Positions 33,446-45,204 of a DNA stretch of 64,000 bases are shown piece after piece. The notes beneath the pieces are model-generated. The model was not told the origin of the DNA. It made no database searches and saw nothing but the letters and a program-made list of their open reading frames with translations. Origin of the DNA: Jaltomata sinuosa (lineage: Eukaryota > Streptophyta > Magnoliopsida > Solanales > Solanaceae). The position numbers and the translations under genes are program-made. The DNA lies in the NCBI GenBank assembly GCA_003996215.1, contig QJPP01007239.1, positions 434,001 through 498,000 on the forward strand, read 5' to 3'. The first letter of the stretch is position 1, and each line of letters opens with the position of its first letter.

Positions 33446-36400
33446 TTACCTAGACATTCCTTCCGGGGTGGTGGAGCCGTTAAGCAGTGCTCCATGCTTT
33501 CCCAAGGTTGGAATGCTGCTGTTAGAACGTCTCTTTACTCGAATAGTAGTGCCAGAAGTTGGGGCTCTCTTCTCGTTCTTCTCTTTGAGAAAAGAAGTGT
33601 AGCTCCCGAGCGGTGGCTCCAAAATTACAGCACTCTTACTTCTGAAAGTTTGGTCGATGCTCTTCCTATACGTCTCAAGACCTTCAGTTAGCTGGTCCCC
33701 TGAAACAGGGACGACCTTGTTACTCAACTCCGACTTATTGTATATCTCTTCATTAATATCAGTCAAATAACCATCTTCTTGAATATCTAGCATGGCAAGA
33801 TCATCGTACTCCTCATCTGATTTCGTAGATTCCTCATCCACTGAGCCTTCCTGTGTGCATAGCATCAAAGAGGTTGATTATTAAACAAAAAAGGAGGAAA
33901 AAATCGATGAAAAATGGGCTTAAAATTAGTTCAATGGAACTTAGGACGACAACTCGACAAGTATAATGGTTTGGCAAGAAAGAGGATTCGAATACAGTCG
34001 CATATTCACTAAACAAACCAAAATGTATCATCTTAGTAATTTGCTAAGACCTCATCTAGAAATGACATGCTCCAACGATATCTAGCAGCTTCCCGACGAC
34101 ATCAAGTATATAAATCATTCCTACATACCTCCTCATCAACTCGTTTGGAACCATCATCACTAAGATCCTCGTCACTGTCTCTTTCAAGTGGTTCATCAAC
34201 CTCTTCATCATCACTACCATGCACTGATTGCTCCTCTTTGAGCTGTAATTATGGAGAAAACGGGAAAGCATCAAAGAACTAATGGAACTAAAAGGACGAG
34301 CCACAAATAAATAAACAACGAAATATAAACAAACTCCAAGCTCCATCAACCAAAGGCTGATATGCTAGTTTATGGAAAACCGTCATAACTTCTAGGCATA
34401 CCTCCTTTGCATGTCCTTCAGGCAACCTTGGTGAGCTGCAGCAAGAGGAATAGTACCTGCTGCCATTGTCTGTTAGCTCACCTCTCGATTCATCAATACT
34501 ACTAGTAGCATGGCTGGTACCACCAGCATCACTGGGCCAAGCACTGATCCCAAAATGGCCAAACTGCAGATTAATAGGTTCAGCCTTGCCAATCTGCAGT
34601 GGTCCATACATAGGAGTCCCTATTCCACTCGCAATGGAATGATCCATAATAGGCTTGCCATCATTGCCCAAGGTGTAAACTGGCCAAGCTTTTGCTACTG
34701 ATCCATCATTATTCAGAAGAGCCATCAAGTGCCTAGAAGAACCTTTTCTTTGAATCAGTTGAAACATTCCCTTAGAGCTCACACAATTGGCAGCACACTG
34801 GTTTCTGTATTCCTCATCAATGACGACAACCGTATTTGTGATTGGATCGTACAGTTTCTCTCCTGTCTCACGCCTCCGTAAGCAGCCGAAGACAGTGGCA
34901 TGAATGGCTGCCACACTTTTATCAACATTGGTGTTGTTAATCTTTGGCACCAAATGCTTGTCAGCTCTGTTGCAGAGATATTCTTGTATTGTCCGGATGT
35001 TCCGAATATATTTAACATACTTGTTTTTAGCAGGATCAAGCGTCATGTACTTCGCACGTACTGCAAACCTTTCTAAATGTTTTTCCTCATTTGCAATGTA
35101 AACCATAAAGGGTATGACTGACGGGTGCTTCTTCATTAGTCCCATCTGCAGGTATAAGAAAAAATCGGCCCCAACTTAACCACCACAGGAAAGATTCCTC
35201 CAGGTAAAAAGCAAAATACACAATATTTAAAATTAGTTATTACCACAAAATTAAGGCTCAAATGAACACCCTCCACAACGACTGATTCTTTCCGGTCTTC
35301 CCATGCGGTGATTAGCCTATCAAGACTATCAATTACCATCTCACTCTGTGCCTTAAATCCTTCAACTGCCATTTCTCTGGCACTAATCAAATCAACAGCA
35401 CTTGAAATCCCCGCAGGTGGAGATTTTACACCTTCTTTTTGTATTGGTGGGGTTGTAATTCCAGCTAACTTCTTCGCCCTTTTCTTTGCTTTTGCTTCAG
35501 AAACAGCTACTGGATCCAAATATTCACCAGCATGGTAGGTTGAAGCCCAAAGTAACGGGTTTTGTTTTTCATCTACAAAACTCCTCATCATATGTCGAAT
35601 GGAGTCGGTGGACACCACAGTCGTTATACCCAACCTGCTTCCCTGCGAAGATAAATGGAGAAGGAAATCATACACACCTCATGTCCCAATATACACGGCA
35701 ATCTTCCATTTCAGGAGATCAACATACGACAACAATACATGCCTCATATGTCCCAATTTATAATGTTTTGACATCATTCCACCAAAGATATTTACTTATA
35801 TAGTTATATTATTGAGTTCACTCACATACCAAGGTTCAAATTCATTTAAAATCAAATTTGAACCTTTGATGTGTTATTTTCCCTATCAAACTCCGTGTAA
35901 TTAAAAAGTGATTGCTTAACATACGACGGCAATCTACACACCTCATGTCCCAATATACACGGCAATCTTCCATTTCAGGAGATCAACATACGACAACAAT
36001 ACATGCCTCATATGTCCCAATTTATAATGTTTTGACATCATTCCACCAAAGATATTTACTTATATAGTTATATTATTGAGTTCACTCACATACCAAGGTT
36101 CAAATTCATTTAAAATCAAATTTGAACCTTTGATGTGTTATTTTCCCTATCAAACTCCGTGTAATTAAAAAGTGATTGCTTAACCGCTTGAAGCAATGTA
36201 GCGATGCGAAGCGAGGGATCATCGCTTCATAGGTGAAGCCATGTGCTTCAAACAATAACTACAAAATAATCCTAACAAAAGACCAATGGTTTTTTCGATC
36301 TCAACTTTGAGTAGTAAGATTCGTATCGGCATTATTGTATCTCAGATTCTGAAATCAATTATTTTGTTTGCAATTTGATTATCATAGTGCTATGTTCATA

Positions 36401-39400
36401 TTTGTTTGGTATTGTTTGATTTTCATAAATTATGCGCTTCACTTCATATTTGGAATTTTTTATCTTTCCATAAATTATGCACTTCACTTCACTTATTTGG
36501 AATTTCTTCAAGCCCCACGAGCTTTGTAGCTTTTTTTGCCCCTTCCGCTTTTAAGGATCAAACTAACTTTTCAATTATTACATTAATATTTTCTTCCATT
36601 ATCACTTGTATAGGACATACGTCAGATTAATATCAATTAAAATGGAGTTACGTAAATGGGACCGGGGGATTATGACATGCCAAAATTAAGGCTATGAGAG
36701 AACTTATACCAGCAAAGCAGACAAGGTAGATTTGCCACAGCCACTAGTCCCACACAATAGCACAATTACAGATTCTTTTCTTTCTCGGATCCTGAAACAT
36801 ACCAACAACTCTATGAAGAAAATACAGAAGAAGGTACACTGAAGAAAAATATCAGCAAATGAGCACATCATCAGCTTCCTACATCAATCATCATGGACAG
36901 ACAAATGGATAGGGCCATTATTCCCCTAACTTAACAAGTGACATTAAATATACATAACCACAAATACAGGAAACAGAAAATAAAGGCAAATGATGTTGAT
37001 AAACTCGATTAACACAATCCAGAATTATGCTGATTGAATTTTGATTAAAAAGTGATTGAGGAAACCCCCAAAGCCAACAAGTACTCCCGTAATTTGTAAA
37101 TGACAAGACACATTTCTACCATGGAGAGATCTTAATGCACTTCTTAGCAAATTCATCGAGTAACGATAAAGCTTCATTTCGATGACATATTTACTAATTC
37201 GGGCATCAACTCATTTCAAGGTGATGAGAAAATTGCTAGCAAAGTCTGAGCAATGAATCTGTGATGAGAATGGCAGACTCATTTCATAATACTTGTTCTA
37301 TTCACTAACAAATACATCGTGTTGCCCTCTAATGAACAACAGATAAATTATATGAGTTACCCATGAAACCATATAGATCATTAAAATGGAAACTTCTATT
37401 ATTTTTCTCTTACAACACCGAGATTTCTGCAAAAGCTCTCCTTAGATTAGGACAATGAATGACCAATATCTCAGAAAAGTTTTCTAAGTGGTTGCATACA
37501 ATTAAAAACATCAACATATCAGTTAGGGGAGAAGGATGGGCCACAAAACAAGAATTCCCATGCCCTCCACGTGTCGTTATATAAATAGCTGTTATTTGTG
37601 TGTGTGTATATCTTGTGGGGAGTGTGTGTGTTGGGTGGGGGGGGGATACTAATACCAAGGGAGAGACCGCAGAACCTCACCTGCAAGCTAAAATTAAGTC
37701 ACCCCTCTGGTTGGGGCCCATATACTTGTATTCGGTTAAAGCATCGCAAACAACATCCAGGAAAGTTCCTCTCTTGACAATCACTGTCGTGCGCCTTTTG
37801 TACAACTCAAATGGTATGCTCTCACTTTGATTGTTCCCTTTATCCAAGAATGCATCGATAAAGGTACTGGACTCTTTATGATGAAGTCCTTTAAAATTAT
37901 CCTGTCCCAATTGTGCTCTATCTGCTGAAACCAACTTATCGCCCATGCATTCACTTCTCATCTTGTCAAAAACTGTTCTGCTTATCTGTTCATGCAAAAA
38001 AAAAAAAAAAAAGATTCAGTAATTAAAGCGCCTAAATTTATATGTTCTAGGCAAATTTGGAAGTCACAAACAAAAGAATCCTCTAAAGAACATCAGACAA
38101 TGGACTAGTGGAATCTTATGAACACGAAACTCTCATCAGCAAGGTAAAAAACCCATTCTTGCCAATCCTTAAAAGCAGAATCCCAAATGAGACTTAAATG
38201 TCCTTTTAGAAGGATACCAAAAAAAATTACGCTGCTCAGATCCTCCAAAATTGCCACTGCACACATGTCTAATCCTACAAAAAATGCAAAAAACTTGGGA
38301 GGATCCGACGATAACCTAACAGCATTATTGGAGGATATGAACACAGAATTTTTGTATCAACTAAAAGGAAAACTCTCATTAAAATTCTGCTTTTAAGGAT
38401 AGGCAAGAATGAGTTTCTAAGCAGCATTTATGGAGGATCCAATTCTCAAGCATATAATTAACCAGTAACACACTACACGTGAGCTTTAAAACAAGAAGGC
38501 ATTATTTTCATTCCCTGGCAGAACACAATTTAGGGGAAAAAACTCGACTTTACGAAGATGGTCATTAATCTAACTTTCAAACTTCAACCTTGTCTAAAAA
38601 AAAAAACAAATACATATACTTGATTCGACTTCCTTTTCATAACTGATCAGTTAGATATTGGCAGCCCACAGAACTAAGCAAAGATTGTTAACATCCCAAC
38701 TATGCTTTTATCATAGATCAATTACTGAGACCAACAATTATGGAGGAGCAAGTTCAACAGTAAGGAAGGAAAAACTTCCAAATACAAACTAAAAAGCAGT
38801 ACTCCCTCCGTTTTTAATTTGTTTGTCTTTCAGCTTACTTTCCTTTTTAATCCGTTTCAAAAAGAATAACTTTTTCCTCTTTGGCAACTCTTTAATTTCA
38901 ACTTTCCACATGATGTGTTTATGACCATAAGATTAAAGCACATTTGGTACATTCTACATATCTTTAGCTTAAGACAAGATTCAAAAGTCTGTCAAAATCA
39001 GACAAACAAATTGAAACGGAAGGAGTAGATTGGATCACAAAGATGACACATTTTCAAAATAGGTACCATATAAATCATGAGAAAAAAGATTTTACTGAGA
39101 CCAACAATTATGGATGAGCAAGTTCAACAGTAAGGAAGGAAAAGCTTCCAATACAAACCAAAAACATTACTTTCCTTTTTAGTTCATTTCAAAAGAAATG
39201 TTTGTTTCCTTCTTTTTTGGCAACTCTTTAATTCCAACTTTCCCGTCACATGTGTTAAATCACAAGATTAAAAAGTCTCCTTGATTCGTTAAACTCCTCG
39301 GAGTAAATCAGATCATAAAGACGGCACATTTTCGAAACAGATACCATATAAATCATCACCTTAAACTCCGTGCCAAATCAAAACCAGGGAGTAATTCACC

Positions 39401-39573
39401 TTAAAGGCATGTCGAGGTTTACATCCCATAAGTTGAAGAGTACTCTGCAAAACCGAACGCGTATATCTAAAAGAGTCTTTCCCTTGCTGCTCTCTCTTCT
39501 TCCTCTTCTCCTCCTCCAACTCATCGTCATCTACTACAACTATATACAACAGCTTCGTCACCTCTGTAGCCAT
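33446..39573 (-). CDS. LPA1: LPA1-like P-loop NTPase domain protein, seven exons
   Basis: Homologue of the plant LOW PHYTIC ACID 1 / 2-phosphoglycerate-kinase-like family, needed for normal seed phytate levels. The enzymatic reaction is not settled. Coding exons: 39573-39400, 37985-37681, 36791-36710, 35642-35244, 35145-34402, 34242-34129, 33850-33446. All introns are GT-AG and the frame is continuous, giving 740 aa, close to the family's usual length. The start MATEVTKLLYIVVVDDDE matches the family N-terminus. A Walker A motif, GTSGCGKST, lies at residues 174-182, encoded by the small third exon. VVSTDSIRHMMRSF, ILWASTYHAGEY-like and VVEGVHLSL follow in exon 4. Exon 5 holds KHPSVIPFMVYIANEEKH and KYMTLDP. 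The C-terminal 170 residues are acidic and serine-rich, then basic (RVKRRSNSSIPTLGKHGALL). Expression is probably modulated by leader uORFs. Confidence 0.93.
35671..36184. repeat. perfect 264-bp-period tandem duplication in an LPA1 intron
   Basis: The 250 bases from TACACACCTCATGTCCCAAT to AAAAAGTGATTGCTTAAC at 35671-35920 recur unchanged at 35935-36184. A 14-bp joint (ATACGACGGCAATC) lies between them. The copies sit wholly within the intron between coding exons 3 and 4 and start about 29 bp upstream of the exon 4 acceptor. Perfect identity in non-coding DNA indicates a very recent duplication or an assembly duplication. Confidence 0.95.
38724..39355. repeat. diverged 370-bp tandem duplication in LPA1 coding intron 1
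   Basis: ACTGAGACCAACAATTATGG starts both 38724 and 39094, followed in each copy by AGCAAGTTCAACAGTAAGGA and a Stowaway MITE. Both copies close with CACATTTTC and ACCATATAAATCAT. The second copy has lost parts of the MITE, including its clean left end. Confidence 0.85.
38802..39025. mobile_element. Stowaway MITE in LPA1 intron, 224 bp
   Basis: Starts CTCCCTCCGTTTTTAATTTG, ends CAAATTGAAACGGAAGGAG, and is flanked by TA on both sides (38800-38801 and 39026-39027). These are the hallmarks of a Stowaway (Tc1/mariner) element. A shorter degraded copy lies at about 39170-39306 because of the surrounding duplication. Confidence 0.88.
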
Positions 39574-39762
39574 TTCCCTACAAACAATCACAACACACAC
39601 AAAACTAAAATCAAATCTCCGAACAAATTCAACAAAATCAATGCATATACTAAATCATCCTCCGTACATCATCGATCATCAATTCCAGAAAAATAACAAC
39701 AAAAAACCTACAAAATAACACACATTATTATAACAACATAATGCCGGTTACTGATATTGTAC

Positions 39763-39970
39763 CTGAAAGATGAATTTCGGAGTCGTTTTTCGTCTGAATA
39801 TATATATATCAAAACGGCATCGGCGTCGGCGACGGCGGTGGTGGTGGCGGAGGCGGCGGTGGTGGTTTAGGATTAGGAGGAGGAGGCGGCGGCGGAGATC
39901 ACAAGGCGGAAATAGATGAAGAAGAAGAGAGGAATTTCCAACGCGATCTCGCCATTAACACGCATCAATA
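39763..39970 (-). other. LPA1 5' UTR exon with overlapping uORFs
   Basis: A donor CTTTCAG|GTACAAT ends this non-coding exon at 39763. An acceptor TTTGTAG|GGAAATG at 39578 joins it to the ATG exon. The leader holds an ATG at 39965 opening a 30-codon uORF (39965-39873) and another at 39955 opening an 18-codon uORF (MARSRWKFLSSSSSISAL, 39955-39899) in a different frame. Downstream it is a run of CCG/CCA triplets. The 5' end is set only by distance from the TATA box. Confidence 0.7.
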
Positions 39971-39992
39971 TACACGAGTTCCCCTCTCTTCT

Positions 39993-40003
39993 TCTATTTA
40001 TAG
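39993..40003 (-). promoter_or_regulatory. TATA box of the LPA1-like gene
   Basis: The minus strand reads CTATAAATAGA, a near-ideal plant TATA box, about 30 bases upstream of the inferred transcript start (about 39965-39970). Confidence 0.7.
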
Positions 40004-40016
40004 TAAAAACGAACCT

Positions 40017-40118
40017 ACAGGTTCGGTTTTTGGGTTTGGTTGGGTCGGGTCGGGTCGAATATCGAAGCCCCGGTGAGTTTGGTGTCCACACGTGGGAAGG
40101 AGGAGAAGCAATGGGTCC
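40017..40118. repeat. promoter-proximal segment, copy 1 of a diverged duplication
   Basis: GGTTGGGTCGGGTCGGGTCG, then GAAGCCCCGGTGAGTTTGGT, then ACACGTGGGAAGGA and AGAAGCAATGGGT. The same order recurs at 40912-40993 with about 80% identity by eye. Both copies contain a G-box core, CACGTG. Confidence 0.75.
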
Positions 40119-40216
40119 CACCTATTCATGTGTATTTATAGTAATTCCTCCGTCCTTATTCATGTGAACGCGTCTATCTTGGCACGAAATTTAAGAAACG
40201 AAGGAAAAAACTTTAA

Positions 40217-40525
40217 TGGTGTAATACATAAATGTGTTCTTTAACTTGATCTTAGTTGATAATTACGCTTTTCAACTTTGGATGTGCCTACTTGTATGCA
40301 TAAACTTGTATGCAATTGAACAAGTAAACACGTGTGTCATGCGTGGCATCTTATATGCCAATACACATCCCTATGTAGCGTCTTATATATATTATGTCAT
40401 GTAGAATGTGTATGTCTACTTGTTCAATCTTATACAAGTGTAAGTATTTACTTGTACACATCCAACATTGAAGGGTATAAATGTAAACTGATATCAAGTT
40501 AAAGAGCATGTTTATGACTTATGCC
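40217..40525. mobile_element. foldback MITE with long inverted repeats
   Basis: The left arm (TGGTGTAATACATAAATGTG, TTCTTTAACTTGATCTTAGT, TTCAACTTTGGATGTG) pairs with the right arm at 40430-40525 (ACACATCCAACATTGAAGGG, ATCAAGTTAAAGAGCATG). The terminal inverted repeat exceeds 100 bp and is imperfect. AACTTTAA flanks both sides (40209-40216, 40526-40533). Long inverted repeats with an 8-9 bp target suggest a Mutator-like MITE. It interrupts an older Stowaway-like sequence beginning near 40144. Confidence 0.7.
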
Positions 40526-40911
40526 AACTTTAAAATTCATGGTAAAATGGGTAAATTGTATTTTATTTTAATTTGGCACAAAATTTAAAAAATTAAAAAA
40601 GGCTTTTGAATTTTATGATCTTAAACTAAACAAATGTAGAATATATCAAAATATTTTTTAATCTTATTATCATAAATATGTCATTTATTGTGTGAAATTG
40701 ACTAAATAGAAAAAAGTATCAATATACCAGTATAATATCGTAAATGGGTAGAGGATGATGTGTGTACAACTTTATCCTTATTTTCTGAAGGTAAAGAGAG
40801 TTGTTTCTATCAGACCCTCAACTCAAAGAAAACGTATAAAAAAGTAAATGTATAAAGTAAAATACAATAGCGAAGAAGTCATGTTAAAAAAAATACGAGT
40901 GATTTTACGGG

Positions 40912-40993
40912 TTCGGGTCGGGTCGGGTTTAGTATTGGAGCCCCAATAAGTAGGTGCTTACACGTGGGAAAGAATCAGAAGAAGCAGTGGGTT
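40912..40993. repeat. promoter-proximal segment, copy 2 of a diverged duplication
   Basis: GGGTTCGGGTCGGGTCGGGT, then GGAGCCCCAATAAGTAGG, then ACACGTGGGAAAGA and AGAAGCAGTGGGT, parallel to 40017-40118. It lies about 0.9 kb upstream of the LPA1 TATA box. Confidence 0.75.
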
Positions 40994-41144
40994 TGTAATT
41001 TATGGGAAAGGACAAAAGTGGATCTGAAAATGTGCAACAACTTTTGTCCTTGCTTTTTAGGGGTTTAATTGTCAATTCACGATTAACTATAGAACAAAAA
41101 AAGACATTGAAAAGACCAAAGGGCTTGAAACTTTGAAAATACGT

Positions 41145-41475
41145 GGCGTTTGGCCATGAAATTTTTTTAATTATTTTTTTAAGAATTGAATTTCAAAAAT
41201 AATATTTAGCCATAAAAATTTAAATTTTTTTAAAATTTAACTTTATTTCGAAATTTAAAAAATAAGAAAAAATTATTTTCACTTTTACTTTTTTCACAAA
41301 AAGTTAAAAACAACTCCAATATATATTTATGGTCAAACACAACTTTAACTTCAATTCCAACTTTATGAACTATATACCATTTGATCCCTCTATCAGCCAA
41401 AAAATATTAATTGTGATAAAATATGTCATCGAGGGATTTTAATTTTGTATTTGATTTTCATGGTCAAACGGGGCT
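41145..41475. mobile_element. MITE with GGCGTTTGGCCATGAAA termini
   Basis: Left end TGGCGTTTGGCCATGAAATT and right end TTTCATGGTCAAACGGGGCT are inverted repeats. The interior is AT-rich with TTTAAA blocks. The class was not resolved, since no clear target duplication was seen. Confidence 0.6.
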
Positions 41476-41544
41476 TAAATATGAGGAGAAAACATACCCA
41501 ATAAAATTTAAATTTTTTATCGTATTCTTTATCTTTTTTTACTG

Positions 41545-41760
41545 ATTATATACTCCCTTCATTCCTAAATAAGTGATTATTTTATTTTTTTATTTTGTTC
41601 CTAAATAAGTGATCATTTAAACTTTTGAAAATAAATTGATCATATTTTTTTAAATTTATCCTTATTTACATAATTAAAAATTATTAATTAAAAAAAATTA
41701 TATTAAATATACAATATAATTTAATTAGGGGTAAAATAGTAAAAAAAAACTCTTATCCCC
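41545..41760. mobile_element. Stowaway-like MITE fragment
   Basis: ACTCCCTTCATTCCTAAATA and an inner repeat 'cctaaataagtgatcattt' mark a Stowaway-type left end. The right end is not clear. Confidence 0.4.
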
Positions 41761-42229
41761 CCTTACACATTTGTCTGTGGATTTTGGGCGGTTTAAGAAT
41801 AGCAGAAGATAGAGGGGTATATCGGTCAAGGACACAAGTCCCAAGACAAATAAAGTTTTCATAGTTTTGTCATCATTTTTTTATCTTTGTTTTTTTAATA
41901 TTTTTTATTTTCTTTTATATTAATTAGACAAGACATGATGTACTTTTAGCTGATCGAGAACATGATTCTAAATAAGGAAGCACAAAGGTCGAGCGTTCTC
42001 TCTCTTCTTAGTGATAGAGCAGGGTCCTAGTTCCGCGCACCTATCTATTCTCTTATAAATATTTTTATTACTGTGGTAGTATTATCTTATTCTTCGATTT
42101 TATTACTATTGTTTGTTTCTTTTATTTTGGTTATCTTTACTATTCTTATTGTCAATACTTCTCTTTCTTCGATATTTTCATCTTACCTTTTTACTCATAT
42201 ATTTTTTCAAACTTGTTATGAAAAATGAT

Positions 42230-42362
42230 TTTCTTGAGTCGTGGTCTATCGAAAATAATCGTTCTACCTCACAAAAGTAGAGAATAATTAAGGTTTGCGT
42301 GCACCTCACCCTCCTCATACTTCACTTATGAACTATAATGAATGTGTTATTATTGTAATAGA
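42230..42362 (+). mobile_element. diverged TS SINE, plus strand
   Basis: TTCTTGAGTCGTGGTCTATC, GAAAATAATCGTTCTACCTC, then GGTTTGCGTGCACCTCACCC and a TTATTATTG end: TS SINE order with many changes. Confidence 0.65.
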
Positions 42363-43498
42363 AGTAAAAAAGACAGATCGATCTAATAATTAAAATGCAC
42401 AAAAATTGATTTGAACACTGTCGTTAATTGACATGATTAAGAAAGAGATTAGCACCCATAAAAGGAAAAGTGGCTTCAAAGACCAAAAAAGTTAGATACA
42501 CTTTGATTATTGTTCAATGATTTCCACTTCACGGCACTTTAATATAATGACTTTTTAACTAATTAATTTCTTTTTAATTTGCAATTTGCAAAAGGACCCA
42601 TCGATGTAATGGGATTTTTATACTATACAACAACATTTTAATAAAACCCACAACAAAAAGAGATTTATAGAATACGAAGTCAATAGAGCTTTTCTACGTT
42701 TTCGTTAATTCGTGGGTGGGATTTATAAATCTCGATCAAAAAAAAATTATTTGATTTCTTTACTGTTCTGAACTTTATGTTACTTTTTCAAGTGATATAT
42801 ACCTTGGTCATAGATATAATGTTTGAAACTTCGAATCAATGGAGAAATTTTTCTCACCGCGCGCCGTAATCACACTAAACATAACTTTGTCCAAATTTAT
42901 CAAATTATGAACGAATTCAAATGAATTAAATAACTCTAGCTTAGATCTTGTATTTATGTTGAAAAATTTATTTAGTGTGTAAATATTTAATTACTAACTC
43001 AACAAATTGAACGAGTTGTGAATCCAATTACAAGTTCAAAAACTCATAAATTTTAAATTTTGTTCCGACTCTTGTGAAGTACCTTATAATGTGATTTAAA
43101 CTTTTTACCCTTCATTAAAAGTTTCTCTTTTAGACAAAATCGTTTTTTTACTATTTTTCTCCAATTATTATTATTAATATATAACAAGAAGTCTAAATTT
43201 ATAGAATTCATTAAATATATATTTATACGACTATGTTTTTTAGCTTTAAACATCAGTTTAGGTTTAGGATTCCTTTTGATAAATTAATTAATATTATTTA
43301 TATTAATTGTCTCTCTTTATTTAGTTAAATTTGTTATTTATACGATTATGTTATTAGTATTTAGATTTAAGCATAACTTTAGGAGTTTAGGTTTAGGATT
43401 AGAATTTCTTTTAACTAATCAATTAATATTATTTTTATTAAGGTCTCATTTTATTTAGGTTTATGATGACTATTCTTTCAAAAACTGTTCTAGGAGAA

Positions 43499-43500
<2 letters not shown>
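42363..43500. other. AT-rich intergenic DNA
   Basis: No gene supported. A diverged 140-bp repetition around 'aggtttaggattcctttt' (43260) and 'aggtttaggattagaatttc' (43390) is visible. Confidence 0.4.

Positions 43501-43504
<4 letters not shown>

Positions 43505-43551
<47 letters not shown>
43505..43551. repeat. (AT)n microsatellite
   Basis: An uninterrupted TA dinucleotide run of more than 40 bases. Confidence 0.9.
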
Positions 43552-43553
<2 letters not shown>

Positions 43554-43574
43554 AAGTGTGAAGAACCTTATAAT

Positions 43575-44160
43575 GTTGTTGTTCTTCTTACTGTTATTTT
43601 CTCTACTTAATATAGGTGATAGATGAATGTTTGGTCAGACTTTGAGGAATTTTTGTGTAGAGATTAGGTTTAACCGTATTGTTTTGATATCTGAATTATC
43701 GTATTATTTTGTTGTAGTTTTTATTTTGTTACCAGATGTTGTTTTTCTGCTTAATACAGGTGGTAGATGTGCTTGATCGGGTTATGAGGATTTTTCATGA
43801 AGGTTAGGTTTAATTGTATTGTTCTGATATCTCGATTATCGTATTATTTTATTGTAGTTTTTATTCGGTTACTAGATTATTATTTTTTGTTGCTTAATAC
43901 AGGTTGTAGATGAATATTTAGTCGGGTTTTGAGGATTTTTCGTGAAGGTTAGTTTAATTGTAATTGTATTGTTTTGATATCTCGATTATTGCATTATTTT
44001 TTTGTAGGTTTTACTCTGTTACTAGATTTTTTTTGTTGTTGCTTAACACCGGTGGTAAATGAATGTTTTGTCGGGTTTTGAATTTTTTTGTGAAGATTAG
44101 ATTTAATTGTATTATTCTGATATCTCAATTATTGTATTATTTTATTTTTGTAAAGATATT
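43575..44160. repeat. four-copy tandem repeat, about 145-bp unit
   Basis: The motif CTTAATACAGGTGGTAGATG recurs at about 43605, 43749, 43893 and 44041, a period of 143-149. Each copy is followed by GGGTTTTGAGGATTTTT-like, GTTAGGTTTAATTGTATTG and GATATCTCGATTATCGTATT motifs. The copies differ by scattered substitutions and small indels. Confidence 0.88.
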
Positions 44161-45204
44161 AAAATTTATATTTATTTTAATGTTGACTTTTATTTTTCAA
44201 AGATATGTTTGTTTCACATATATTTTTATTGATTAACGTAATACATAATGCAACACGCGTACACTAATCATATTAGATAATGATTTAAATACGTGAGTGG
44301 TGAAGAGCTTCACCGGCCTCAATTGCAATATTATATACTCTATTGTCTTTTTGTATGCAATTTTTATATTGTTGTGATACACACGTACAACGCACGTACA
44401 CTAAACTAGTCTTATAATATATGTGTACCTAATTTTGTCTAGTCAAAAACGTGTACATGAAATGGAACAACAAGACATTAATTGATATATCACACGTACG
44501 TTGTATTATTCATGAGAGAGTTGAGACATATATAGGTTGTTATATTTTTCTATGACCCCTCCTAGGAAAACGTAAAACTATGAACGAGGACAAGTCATCA
44601 TAAATTTATTTGTTTGTGCATTTTTCGAGGCTCGATTAATTTTTCAGGATACATGTTACTCTTCTATGATCACATTTATCGGATAATATAATTTTACTCA
44701 TTATAGTTGGAACGGAAAAAGAATTTATCTAGTGTTTTTTCTCTATAAAAAAACACTTTTATTATGTATTAAAGTGTTCAAATAAAATATATTACAAGTT
44801 AAGTGCTTAAATAAAATTTATTAACAACAGTGACATTTTTTTTTGGGTATTTTAAAGTTATTTCTATATTTTTACACTACAAATTAAGAATTTAAAAATG
44901 TGGGTCCACCCATGGCACACAGTTCAAAATACAGTCAAATCTTCTAGATATATTAATTTAAGATTATTTTCTTTCAACTGGTAATTTTGACTTTGTTTTT
45001 CTTGGAAGATTCCTGACATCTCGAGTCAAATGAAATTGAAAATATTTTTAAAATTTTTAAGGTGTCCTTTACATTTTAATTTGAAGAATCGTGTAGTAAA
45101 GTCTAGTGTGATAATTATTCAAATAAATAATATTTAGAATTTGGTAATTATTTAAAAGTTATTGCGAGTAATAATATTTTTTTTCCCTTTTAGGAAAGAT
45201 ATTA
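44161..45204. other. AT-rich intergenic DNA
   Basis: Only short repeat-like motifs (ACACGCGTACACTAATCAT at 44256, ACGCACGTACACTAAACTAG at 44390), perhaps the ends of an unidentified transposon. Confidence 0.35.

Noticed and set aside
34510..34701. Plus-strand frame opposite LPA1
   Set aside because: It is the antisense of coding exon 5, whose frame, splice sites and family match are clear.
39873..40121. 82-codon minus-strand frame reaching into the LPA1 promoter
   Set aside because: Its upstream part crosses the TATA box, so only the last 30 codons (from 39965) can be transcribed. It is reported as a uORF instead.
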